Shown here: piece by piece, positions 29,901-35,524 of the stretch
Layout of the letters: each line of letters opens with the position of its first letter
Position numbering within the stretch: the first letter of the stretch is position 1
Assembly: GCA_002709695.1 (NCBI GenBank)
Contig: PAQF01000026.1
Location: forward strand, 1 to 64,000
Source: Candidatus Poribacteria bacterium
Lineage (GTDB): Bacteria; Poribacteria; WGA-4E; UBA9662
Length of the DNA stretch: 64,000 nucleotides
Direction: 5' to 3'
The notes under the pieces: generated by a model
What the model was told of the DNA's origin: nothing
The model's database searches: none
Seen by the model: the letters and a program-made list of their open reading frames with translations, nothing else
Made by a program: the position numbers and the translations under genes

Positions 29901-32876
29901 TCCGCCCAACGAAACTGCCCCGTGTCTCGACGAGAGAAACTGGAGCGCATCCTTACTTGTACTGGTACTTAACGTTCCCAACTCAGTTATACCGTTATTG
30001 GTAACACTAATCTGATCGTTATTTTGACTGGTGAGTTGAAACCGCCCATTTCGGGAGAGAGAAGCGACGACTCTCAAAGTGGAAGACTGACGATTAATAG
30101 CATCAATCATCTTGCCAACGGTGCCGTAACTGGACCGCAGGAAAGTGGTACCATTTACCACTAGACTGGTACCACTCAAGGAATCCGACGCCGACAATGT
30201 TTTTGTGGCATCAACACCATTATAATGCAAAGCGGCTGACGTTAAATTAGCACCTCTTGTAGCTCCGGTCAGCGTATTATTTGATTTACCAGTATAAGTA
30301 ATCTGCTCGCCTTCGATTGAGATTGTGCCAGAAGTCGCAATATTTCCTATGGTTGAACTATCCAGCGGAATCGTTGTGGCTGCACTAGTTATATAAGAAC
30401 CCTTTATGGCAGCGCCATTGTTATGTGAAGCAGCTGTTGTACCATTAACTCCCCTAGTTAACCCCGTTAGAATACTACCACTGATACCCGTATACAGTAT
30501 CTCTTCATCATCAACCTTGATCACTCCCTGATCAGCAAAATTGGAGACTGACGCTAAGGTTATAGTATTATCATCAGCATCCATGTTATCTGCGTCATTC
30601 ATCGTAGTCGCAGGCATCGATATCTTCGAAACTGTCCCCTTGATGGTATCTCGAACCATAAACACAGACCCAACTGAAGAAGCTGTGACTTGATTAAGGA
30701 CATTCTGTAACGTTTCGCTACTACGACCAAAACCAAAGAGGGAAGCCAAATTACCAGTACTATCAGAAATAGCCCAGTTTGGTTCGTCAGTAACAGTAAT
30801 ACCGCTGGAATGAGATGCAGCTATTGTATTATTATACCCCCTAGTCAAACCAGTAAAAGTGGTGCTCGTCTTCCCTGTATAAGCAATATCTTCACTACCA
30901 ATCCGAATAACTCCGACACTAGGAAACGCGTCCGTTGAAACCACTGTAATAGATGACGCAGAATCTGTAATAGCACTTCCTAAAGAAGTTGTATGCAATT
31001 CACTGGCTGAACGCCATGAACTCCCATCGGGACTATAAATCTCCACAAAACCATCTGTAGTTAACCTTGCTTTCAAGTTAACATTACTGTTCTGGTTAAT
31101 ACTATTTACTACCTGATTAACAGTATCTGAGGAAGAGTAAGTAAACGGAATTCCATTTAAACTAAAGGTACCGCTTGTTATCCCCAGTTCTGAAAGTTTG
31201 GTGGAAGATACAATTCCCTGCCCAAAATTGAGTTTACTAGCGAAATCACTGGTCCCATTTGCCACCGTTACGATAGTGCCTGCAGAACCAACTAGTTTGA
31301 TACGACCATCTGGTGACAATGAAGCTGTCACCCCAGCATTCGCCGAATTAATGCTATTTATTACAGTAGCTAAAGTATCGGAAGTCGAACTAATAGTAAC
31401 AGTTTTTTCCGAAGCCCCTTTTACAGTGAAAGTTCCAGCACTAATGTTCAAAGCTGACATGGTCTGCGCACTATAATCCACAGAACTAATACCAATGTTA
31501 CCTGCCGACCCATAAGCAGCAGCGGTAGTACTCCTAGCTCCTCGGGTTAAACCAGTAAAAGTGTCTCCCGTTTTACCAGTATATCTAATATACTCATCCG
31601 CAATTCGAATGGTACCAGAGGTGGCAAACGATGCAGTAGAACTAACTGTCATCGTTGTAGCAGAATCGGTTAAATCAGAACTTAGAGTTGTTGTGCTGTG
31701 AAGATTCGTGCTTGAACTGAACTTGACAGCTAAATTGCTACTTTGAACTTTGGGAACATAAAACGCCACTCCGTTAATGGTAAAAGCACCAGGATTAACA
31801 GACTTTACCCGAAAAGGTTGACCACCACCAGTACTATCAGCAGCAATAATTCGGGCTCCTGTCAAATCATAACTCGAAGACGACAAAGTAAAAGTACCTT
31901 CGCTGGCACTAGGACTACTACCAATCGTCATCTTAGCGGTAGCGTTACCGATACCGCCTCCAGCAAAAGTTAGAACCTGATTATTTGCAAATCGACCAAC
32001 GTCATCCGTATTCACAGTTACAGTTCTACTGGAATTGTCATAAGCCAAGACTTCTACTGCACCTAACTCAGACATACGATTGCTGCCAACAATCCCATCT
32101 ATCTCGCTAAGGCCATGGATCGTCTGTTTGGCAATGGGCAACCCAATCACCGAAGCAAAGTTGGTATCACTTTCCTTAAAACTTAATTGGCTGGCATTAA
32201 CCTGTTTCGTCGGGTCAGTCAAAACAGTATTTAATTTGGAGATTCGCTTGGTAATCGACAAGCCACTATCATCTGAAGAACCAATGAAACTACTTTCAAA
32301 GAGGGTGGTGTAATCCGTGGAAGTTGTCGTGCTGTTAGTAGCAGTAAAGTTGAGTGTAGACACTATGCTATCCAGCGTAGTAACACCTTGATTCAGAGTA
32401 ACAGTTACATCATTACCACTACTATCCTTAGTCAGGCCATCCACTGTAAACGAGCCTTGATCAGGCACACCATCATTATCAGAATCTTTTGACAGATTAA
32501 TTTCAACCAGTCTACCCATTTCAATTGGGTTACTAATCGAACTATTACTTGAAACACGCGATGAAGTTGCCAAACTGGAAACATCCAGTTGATAATCTTG
32601 ACGCGGAGCACCTGAAGTAGCAGTAGCTTCCAGCACTTCCTCATTGGTGGAAGTCACTACTCTCTGGAGCGTAAGCGTACTACTAGCTAGACCTGTCGCC
32701 CGACTCTGCAACACCAACAAGTTAGAATTTATATTTCTTAACGTATCTTGTTGAGCATTTAGAATCTTCTCTCGATTTTCAAGCCGTGAACGCGGAGCAC
32801 TTTCGGCTTTAATCAGGTCTTCAATGATACTATTAACATCAAAACCTGAGACAAGTCCTGTTGCTTGTAAAGACAT
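20979..32876 (-). CDS. fliD: Giant FliD-like flagellar cap / hook-associated protein 2 (3965 aa)
   Basis: The N-terminus (residues 1-110) is a normal FliD_N: ATGLVSGFDVNSIIEDLI, a helical segment, then DYQLDVSSLATSS. FliD_C elements appear near residues 2990-3190 (KFRGTTQVGKSVSLNV...FVEQYNE...LVQGALANDVTLRGLYQRL...RLSDLGI). The terminal coiled coil (about residues 3890-3955, ending NTMKSITGRKKK) is also FliD-like. Typical FliD is about 450-700 residues. Here about 2900 residues are inserted after the N-terminal part and another 700 before the terminal coil. The inserts contain flagellin-IN-type motifs, eight copies of a YTGKT/TGLTRG module and a beta-propeller-like stretch. They are very rich in Ser, Thr, Gly and Asp, and I found no cysteine on reading. 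No stop interrupts the 11.9 kb. The likely role is a filament cap with a very large surface-exposed region, possibly adhesive. Confidence 0.85.
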   Translation of the reverse strand: MSLQATGLVSGFDVNSIIEDLIKAESAPRSRLENREKILNAQQDTLRNINSNLLVLQSRATGLASSTLTLQRVVTSTNEEVLEATATSGAPRQDYQLDVSSLATSSRVSSNSSISNPIEMGRLVEINLSKDSDNDGVPDQGSFTVDGLTKDSSGNDVTVTLNQGVTTLDSIVSTLNFTATNSTTTSTDYTTLFESSFIGSSDDSGLSITKRISKLNTVLTDPTKQVNASQLSFKESDTNFASVIGLPIAKQTIHGLSEIDGIVGSNRMSELGAVEVLAYDNSSRTVTVNTDDVGRFANNQVLTFAGGGIGNATAKMTIGSSPSASEGTFTLSSSSYDLTGARIIAADSTGGGQPFRVKSVNPGAFTINGVAFYVPKVQSSNLAVKFSSSTNLHSTTTLSSDLTDSATTMTVSSTASFATSGTIRIADEYIRYTGKTGDTFTGLTRGARSTTAAAYGSAGNIGISSVDYSAQTMSALNISAGTFTVKGASEKTVTISSTSDTLATVINSINSANAGVTASLSPDGRIKLVGSAGTIVTVANGTSDFASKLNFGQGIVSSTKLSELGITSGTFSLNGIPFTYSSSDTVNQVVNSINQNSNVNLKARLTTDGFVEIYSPDGSSWRSASELHTTSLGSAITDSASSITVVSTDAFPSVGVIRIGSEDIAYTGKTSTTFTGLTRGYNNTIAASHSSGITVTDEPNWAISDSTGNLASLFGFGRSSETLQNVLNQVTASSVGSVFMVRDTIKGTVSKISMPATTMNDADNMDADDNTITLASVSNFADQGVIKVDDEEILYTGISGSILTGLTRGVNGTTAASHNNGAAIKGSYITSAATTIPLDSSTIGNIATSGTISIEGEQITYTGKSNNTLTGATRGANLTSAALHYNGVDATKTLSASDSLSGTSLVVNGTTFLRSSYGTVGKMIDAINRQSSTLRVVASLSRNGRFQLTSQNNDQISVTNNGITELGTLSTSTSKDALQFLSSRHGAVSLGGSSDTSNFFNLLGLDDLTVTTHTTSLGMTGSDTTVLYPAATIRSGRKDLGVGSDTLSTINSGIVAGTFKVDSTTITVTTSMKLLSLKDKINAISRVTASFDSGQLVISSTNNTLTLSNDAATTTGDDPDTTTKVLSTLGLKQVTVNKGNFAGLTTSPTLGTMSINGAVLTIDLSTTINDIVADVKSDVSNLDAQYDLATDTFVLNTSGSSATRIRLGSGSDTSNMLKVLNLSEVLQTSEIVGTQAKLVSFSAPLLSAIQNGDTFYVNGQKVEILDLDTTGVSVSDIVTAINKVSSTSSVTAYDSDPDISGSSIDGKLYLKRTNGTSIVLQDDTLKVYSELRFSSTDIQVQDVSNTVNNKISNVIRSTGRLGGITAATLLKDIRFKTTSDDDNDSVYEGLFESGVTQGSFSVNSVIISYDNTDSLQDVLDRINVSDADVTATYNPLTDKIDLVSNKTGSPLIRLDSGTLDSTTLTSTSIDAGSSSNNRDNVIVHRHKSGSADYAYIIDSTSNKIGVFKTTDTGTTTANQYAGGVSTAAMAGSSEILGLAVKDALEVKQQNFRSQSNFTIDSDYNTNYKTKDYVIASNVANAASSTLNDSDGISTSDTAITVASGTSFATSGVIIISNEKIRYNTKSGNVLTAVQRGYNGTTAAAHKHTAQVRQDIKIFAVDQTYNNSATDPTANQTTPAKADDGKLRMTKADQTAADRDLSQKLTFDLTQSGTSNIAETQVDGGTLSNSNNTITVDSTTGFSTSGTIRIEDEYITYTGKTSTTFTGAGRAAVTGFSAATHAADTVVTAVGEDLNRLTFDSSSSTTLSKVLFTLRGDPSQDIFDGFLAGNDVVVKDAGSSKFFEAVITTKTSADEIIVRPTTHFVKHGDNSRTSGPQNSNLSYLDEAYLAGAGLTVYLGRDAVSNSTSYASNAYIDLSLNENGTSNTNTVGSGGQVLTHDTSDVDVVIDVESGKKISSATSVILSNSSNSTVYTASSTGTVASSAYSSMFTNDNFILVLNNISGSSNLNSVRKIQSAAFSEAATLVSNDFTITLNSATSIGDGGGTVISGLSGGATVTHTIGTTSVSVTGNTNDLSSVGVTVGGAAQTITAITQTVKLSSDTFKTNDVVEATIGDVSLTGGNALTAASDRITYTYPQTSLSTTSATVKNTSTKNVTKVTYNGGLALSSTSRLLVNLSSSGMADQILADDQLTFRKSSTSTSSAAFEAEIKSKSSQKLALRASDFGSAGDIFPNFTHDYNQITQVQRAAKSLLSDGTGAQARGTISDSVGGYSQYRIQLEAKNAHKYSTGDFLVYRQKLTPNGGSAAIEERTLKVLNVSSSGQTVDVRVAQETIDGFGESASNALIGLRSLVGDTSGTGGKVVAPHQGIAFDSANNQLYVVDGTGMLRIVDTSNDTKLGSDNDISNDKVIDLKGARFKNLFGVFRVSNDAYVYGVGRESSWAMGQHDVGAGGTDPSALDKTLLVVKITGVNGSTPTVNNTSTDIDSVTPDGSNALTDGQVITFSNSDQSNLDVKDSSELQVSAGKKIYRYNLTADPKLGTARTAITLSDENNDNGIRNFSIVETASSEVMGYFQIGKQGKPYLLTKSSANSNTDNRPTTIETSIGEEEGRLSSWNDNGFVYSDYDGQGAIFTDGESAYFANSGSSSGTTATQYRQVKGGSVMDVAFVLDSTSQTIKAVDVSNKKNIRALTNYRNLQTSASSAVSLGTIKSISVDHVDTDADSKYDQAFLYGVDSNGILFRMDVTDPLNPRAFDGQYSGKSIDETEVDQIIGSGSGTMGTLTHVFVDNDTAFIAGLNGSDGKVSYLANMSSQKPNTLDQTNLSHFAGTGSEYTLTGGTVQEIFYDDGANSSMSSSSKYLYVSNGTSTVYRFDMATPNNSVSSYDLSSYGISNAQDIAVRHPSSTETHLYVTDAGSGRAIKAFDISSGTASLLTLGGVTTANDVYVHRSSGTDQAINFITEDKITTLPTTSQPNVFMSHFNMMENEGLAGKDLVGQLNGAQFTRTKNEVNDLVSGLNLKFRGTTQVGKSVSLNVDVDTDSIVTSVQDFVEQYNETEELLRGTVTARRIFNPKTDEDLVQGALANDVTLRGLYQRLVSLSVKPVVGDGKAKRLSDLGISRGKAGSVSIAQIKQGLDLKVDEGRLRSAISSDPEGSASIFGSIAELGTKAHRPVSQASEAVLSLNTTDMAMLRENIGKTLLIQDSGSNSTVPVVLSAVSGSSAITVKGGVLDARDYSTYPGLVEIDGLDPIIISSVIPNPAENKTVLKIDDVQGLNALVAKLNGTVNIRKGGLSMSSFSASSAGLDTLTFSSTDDIARFQYNSATLSSTINDSVTTITVASTTGFDTSGVIRIDDEDIAYTGKTSTTFTGLTRGYGLTSAKAHSANATVYDGDELVFKGWSNASSTTTLDHGEAITLKIRGKNTTNKTLSVYTEKDLDKAVLVSAKRHNGTLTHVETDTLTMTVTDVDLTNQLVTLEGYLDATLFNSYEYFQTAPPTGTVSTTKLVKIDGQTSNISVKSIIQAASNQSKIQLLSTVVGDYSVGDNIRLKQGNNTDDLKITNVDNQASLNFSAVTLPTEGFNVTADGVDTGAMGETQVNILGSDFRKFIGKSRVTLSNGSTSTSPLPINRITSGVITGVTLPTTLTTAVTLSHAATLENGAGTTGDISNSRTTFSLSSVAALATSGVIKIDNEYITYTGKSGSTLTGGTRGWDGSFTDTAPATHTHGDSIYPNKYLATFGSTLKTLSLGDDPSHANYGKFAVRYGNARTIIELDTSYTASNLQSDINSISGVTAGLTVKNKLYAFNNTGTDPITFEKLYGGTNLPDFLSLSELGSIYVSTPNKTPDLDGYSSITEVYEDTLTVSGPVTSVSTGDLLVDGVAENVQSTLSSYTRFGSGLIGSRISTIRDGLAEVAKDMEVFDDRMVVKETELILEFAKLESALGSMQTQTQFLNAQLDALQNTMKSITGRKKK
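21710..21908 (-). repeat. YTGKT module, copy 8 (most C-terminal)
   Basis: Encodes a TTFSLSS...TSGVIKID-EYITYTGKSGSTLTGGTRG block followed by a tryptophan and a histidine-containing tail. Compared with the other copies it has a longer loop after TRG. It lies in the second FliD insertion. Confidence 0.8.
22727..22915 (-). repeat. YTGKT module, copy 7
   Basis: Encodes DSVTTITVASTTGF, SGVIRIDDEDIAYTGKTS and TFTGLTRGYG, ending in AKAHSANATV. Its DNA around GTAAAAGT...GTCTTCCCTGTATAAGC is almost identical to copy 2, about 8 kb away, suggesting recent duplication or gene conversion. Confidence 0.85.
23960..25810 (-). other. Beta-propeller-like segment inside the giant FliD
   Basis: This part (residues of about 2355-2970) repeats blade-like strands: GIAFDSANNQLYVVD, VAFVLDSTSQTIKAVDVSN, FRMDVTDP, LYVTDAGSGRAIKAFDISS and DVYVHRSSG. 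The pattern is a surface strand followed by a D-x-S/T turn and a 'K-A-x-D-I/V-S' strand, as in LVIVD or NHL-type repeats. A related single blade, AYIIDSTSNKIGVFKT, appears earlier near 28350-28410. The fold is inferred from the pattern only. Confidence 0.5.
27515..27705 (-). repeat. YTGKT module, copy 6
   Basis: Encodes NNTITVDSTTGFSTSGTIRI, DEYITYTGKTSTTFTGAGR and a tail with AATHAADTVV. The TGLTRG core is altered to TGAGRA. Confidence 0.8.
27923..28125 (-). repeat. YTGKT module, copy 5
   Basis: Encodes DTAITVASGTSFATSGVIII, NEKIRYNTKSGNVLTAVQRG and TTAAAHKHTAQV. It is the most diverged copy in the core, where YTGKT is YNTKS. Confidence 0.75.
30208..30393 (-). repeat. YTGKT module, copy 4
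   Basis: Encodes AATTIPLDSS, SGTISIEGEQITYTGKSNNT and TGATRGANLTSAALHYNG. It lies directly C-terminal of copy 3, so the two form a tandem pair. Confidence 0.8.
30405..30580 (-). repeat. YTGKT module, copy 3
   Basis: Encodes DNTITLASVSNFADQGVIKV, DEEILYTGISGSILTGLTRG and VNGTTAASHNNGAAI. Confidence 0.85.
30790..30976 (-). repeat. YTGKT module, copy 2
   Basis: Encodes DSASSITVVSTDAF, GVIRIGSEDIAYTGKTS and TFTGLTRGYNNTIAASHSSG. Its DNA is near-identical to copy 7 over the SEDIAYTGKTSTTFTGLTRGY part. Confidence 0.85.
31500..31677 (-). repeat. YTGKT module, copy 1 (most N-terminal)
   Basis: Encodes DSATTMTVSSTASFATSGTI, DEYIRYTGKTGDTFTGLTRG and ARSTTAAAYGSAG. Confidence 0.85.
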
Positions 32877-32952
32877 TTACTGAGTTACTCCCACACAAAT
32901 AAACAATATTACAGGTAAATCAATTCCAAAAACCCCGGTCAATCTACCAAAT

Positions 32953-32979
32953 TTGTCGACACAAACGGCCCCAACTTAA
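32953..32979 (-). promoter_or_regulatory. Sigma28 (FliA)-type promoter candidate for the giant fliD
   Basis: Read on the minus strand, TTAAGTTG - 11 bases - GTCGACAA matches the enterobacterial sigma28 consensus TAAAGTTT-N11-GCCGATAA at 6 of 8 positions in each half with the exact spacing. It lies 77 bases upstream of the fliD-like start. fliA itself lies 2.6 kb upstream in the same cluster. Confidence 0.55.
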
Positions 32980-32994
32980 CTCAATTTTAGCCAA

Positions 32995-33906
32995 CTAGCG
33001 ACGCCCAAACTGATCCCAGACACGCCACCAACTTTCACGACTAAGTACTGTTCCTTGCTCATTGAGTTTCTTTGTCAATTGAATTATAATGGTATCTGAG
33101 CGTAACCTCGCTTCTTCTGCTTGTTTCAGCTGCCCGTTAACAATCTGAAGTTGTTCTTGCAACCTATTCACTTCATCCTTGAGTAAACGAACCTGTTCTT
33201 GTGGAGAGATAGATGGAGACTCGATATCGGTCTCTTGTGACTCCACTTGATTCGTAAAAACATAGCGCATCAATTCGTTTTCTACATCAGGCGAGATATC
33301 AATAAATTGAAAAGCAATGGCATACTTGGTAGATAATTCACCAAGTTCCAACTTGTACTTTCTACTGACTTGTGCGTTGAGAGTTAAAATGATTGGACTG
33401 CTGTCAGGTGACAACTCAAAACTGAGACTCACCACCTGTCCACGTTGCAAATCTTCATCTTGACGAAGGCCCAAAATGACTAGCAAACCATACGGACTCA
33501 AATTCGTGGCTAATGCTCGCTCTATTTTTTCTTCCGTTGCACCAACAGTCCCTGCTTTAACCTCCGACCTGATAGTAATGGGAAAATTCACATCAATTCT
33601 GGTTGACCGTCGCTCTTCAAAATCCTGTGGTCGATTCAATATTAGTAGGGAATCATGCTCCTCTTCCTCAAAAGCCTCATAACTGAGAACTTTTGTTTCG
33701 TAAATAGCCACAATACCACCAATCGGTTCTTCTTCAATGGTAATCTCCTGATCTACCCACGCAGAAACGTCTCTAACATCAGGCGCAAGAACAGTAAGAT
33801 GCTCAGCACCGGATGACTTTATACGACTAGGATATGCTTCCATCTCCCCACTACTGGACGTAATACGGAGGTTAATTTTCCTATTTATTTGCTGTCTTAC
33901 ATTCAT
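32995..33906 (-). CDS. PilZ-domain protein with YcgR-like N-terminal domain and C-terminal coiled coil
   Basis: A 303-residue protein. Residues of about 1-95 form a beta-rich YcgR-N-like domain. The PilZ domain follows, with the c-di-GMP-binding RRSTR motif near residue 98 and the second motif NLSPYG (N-x-S-x-x-G) near 143. A heptad-rich coiled coil occupies about residues 225-285. YcgR-type proteins bind c-di-GMP and brake the flagellar motor. The location between flagellar genes supports that role, and the added coiled coil is not standard. Confidence 0.8.
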   Translation of the reverse strand: MNVRQQINRKINLRITSSSGEMEAYPSRIKSSGAEHLTVLAPDVRDVSAWVDQEITIEEEPIGGIVAIYETKVLSYEAFEEEEHDSLLILNRPQDFEERRSTRIDVNFPITIRSEVKAGTVGATEEKIERALATNLSPYGLLVILGLRQDEDLQRGQVVSLSFELSPDSSPIILTLNAQVSRKYKLELGELSTKYAIAFQFIDISPDVENELMRYVFTNQVESQETDIESPSISPQEQVRLLKDEVNRLQEQLQIVNGQLKQAEEARLRSDTIIIQLTKKLNEQGTVLSRESWWRVWDQFGRR

Positions 33907-33972
33907 CTACTAACAGTCTCCCAAGGTTTTCCAACCAATTATCTATAGCAGAAAGATCCGACGCTTTTTCGA

Positions 33973-35145
33973 CTAAGACCCTTTCTTTAAGTCTCGCATC
34001 CTCAATAATAGTTTTATTTGCCCTTTTGTAATATTTGTTGCGTACGATATTTCATCAATTTCATGCCCTGCATCAGCAAGTTCATAGATTTTATTATGCT
34101 CCAAACGTTGACTGAGAACCTTAATATCCCCACCTGCTTGCTCTATATCTTTCTCTGGATTCACAACCTCTAACTCTGGACTCACAACCTCTGAGTCAGC
34201 CGTAATATCCACAGAAGTAGAAACAGGGTCATCCAAATCCTCCACAATCTCCACTTTCTTAACCAGCTTCGAAGGAATTTCAGGCGAATCCATAATCAAA
34301 TCGAGATCAGAATGTACTATGCGCTTTATCAAGGAAAGGCTAGAACTCTGTTCCCTACCACCTCTAGTACTATCCTTTCGGTCACGTTGCCCCCCCCCCT
34401 CAACTGAGGCCTGAGGTTTTCCTTCCTGACTAACAATCAGCTCAGCCTTTATCTTAGCTTCTTCAACACGTGATCCTTGCAATTCGAGGTGTGCCTCACC
34501 AACTCTAGACCGGATCTCCTCCAGCTTTTTGTGCCCATCTTTAAGACGATCCTGAATTTCCTGAGTTTGAAGACGATCTTTTTCAAGAGCAACTCGACTT
34601 GATTCAATTTCTGCTTGTATCTGTGCTTCTAACGCCACAGTTGCATATAAAGCCTGCTTGATCTTCTCAAGTTCCGATTTTTCCTTATCCCTCGCATTTT
34701 TGGCAGTTTGTAATTGCCGATGAGATTCCTGAAGCCCTTCCTTTGCCCGACCACCTTCCTGTGCAAGTTGTTCAATTTGAGGTCGAATTTGGCGAATAGC
34801 ACCTTCAACACGAACTTTCTCTCCCCTAGTAACTTCGAGCTCCGCTTTTACCCGAGCTTCCTCCATTTGCAACAAATCAAGTTCAGATTGAGCGACCTCT
34901 GTTTCATTTCGTGCGGTTTGAATTTGCTGATTTAACTGATCAATTTTTTGTCTAGTATTTTCAAGATCTTGTTTGATTTCCTCAGCCACATCTAACTCAA
35001 TCTCCAGTTCCGCAATCGTATGTTGCAAATGATCATCAGCTAAACTAGAAGAAGGTGAGTTTTCATCAATAGAACTGTTGTCTAAGAGATTTTCTGAATT
35101 GGAAGACACATCATCTTCTGAAAATGAGCTTGGTTCTTTGAGCAT
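33973..35145 (-). CDS. Long coiled-coil protein with C-terminal helix-turn-helix-like segment
   Basis: A 390-residue acidic protein. Residues of about 35-215 are an almost continuous coiled coil with heptads rich in Glu, Gln and Lys. The C-terminal 35 residues (IYELADAGHEIDEISYATNITKGQIKLLLRM) resemble the short helix-turn-helix tails of Firmicutes-type flagellar-operon proteins of DUF6115 kind. A run of ten G residues on the coding strand (34390-34399) encodes part of E-G-G-G-Q. The function is unknown. A structural or polar-organising role in flagellar assembly is possible from context. Confidence 0.65.
   Translation of the reverse strand: MLKEPSSFSEDDVSSNSENLLDNSSIDENSPSSSLADDHLQHTIAELEIELDVAEEIKQDLENTRQKIDQLNQQIQTARNETEVAQSELDLLQMEEARVKAELEVTRGEKVRVEGAIRQIRPQIEQLAQEGGRAKEGLQESHRQLQTAKNARDKEKSELEKIKQALYATVALEAQIQAEIESSRVALEKDRLQTQEIQDRLKDGHKKLEEIRSRVGEAHLELQGSRVEEAKIKAELIVSQEGKPQASVEGGGQRDRKDSTRGGREQSSSLSLIKRIVHSDLDLIMDSPEIPSKLVKKVEIVEDLDDPVSTSVDITADSEVVSPELEVVNPEKDIEQAGGDIKVLSQRLEHNKIYELADAGHEIDEISYATNITKGQIKLLLRMRDLKKGS
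34390..34399. repeat. Homopolymeric C10/G10 tract inside a coding region
   Basis: Ten consecutive C on the plus strand, within the coiled-coil gene. A change of one or two bases would truncate or shift the C-terminal half, including the helix-turn-helix-like tail. Confidence 0.9.
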
Positions 35146-35164
35146 TGATTCGTAAACCGAAATT

Positions 35165-35518
35165 TTAAAGTGTTACATTAACAATGTGGATTCCTTCAGA
35201 ATCCACCGTCGTATGAGTTTTGAGGAGTGCTTCCTCCTTACTTGCTGCCTCCTTGATTTCGCGAAATTGGTAATATAGATCATTCTTCCGCTGATTTTCC
35301 CGTTCTTGTATCTCGCTATTCTCAGCCCTTGGTACATCTGGAACTTGAGACATTTTATAATCGCTTAATTTCAAGGTTTCATTAGGAAGCGAGCTTTCGG
35401 GAGCAACCGTTTCCTGCGCCCGAACATCTTGCATCTGCTGTACTGAAAGAAATTGCAGAGGCACATGTACTGGATCAATCTGAACCGACACAACAAACTC
35501 CTGATTAACATCACTCAA
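35165..35518 (-). CDS. Conserved-context hypothetical protein downstream of fliA
   Basis: A 117-residue protein starting at TTG, six bases after the end of fliA. It has no signal peptide or membrane segment. The middle is polar and probably unstructured, followed by a helical stretch (about residues 70-100) and a short beta end, GIHIVNVTL. I do not recognise a family. The tight spacing between fliA and the coiled-coil gene argues that it is a real operon member. Confidence 0.5.
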   Translation of the reverse strand: MSDVNQEFVVSVQIDPVHVPLQFLSVQQMQDVRAQETVAPESSLPNETLKLSDYKMSQVPDVPRAENSEIQERENQRKNDLYYQFREIKEAASKEEALLKTHTTVDSEGIHIVNVTL

Positions 35519-35524
35519 ATAAGA

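Larger units (their letters stand above)
28505..32460 (-). repeat. Flagellin-IN / FliD-like motif repeats in the N-terminal insert
   Basis: At least eight segments follow the pattern 'G-x-F-x-V-N-G ... D-S-L-x-x-V-x-x-I-N ... V-x-A-x-x ... G-x-I-x-L'. Approximate spans are 32330-32460, 31290-31450, 31015-31180, 30000-30170, 29560-29710, 29250-29430, 28940-29125 and 28505-28690. A partial copy, GAFTINGVAFYV, lies near 31770-31795. This is the flagellin hook IN module, normally present once or twice in flagellins and FliD. Confidence 0.65.

Noticed and set aside
21710..31677. Regularly spaced repeats considered as a CRISPR array or tandem mobile element
   Set aside because: The repeats are about 180-200 bases, diverged in DNA, conserved as protein and irregularly spaced within one open frame.
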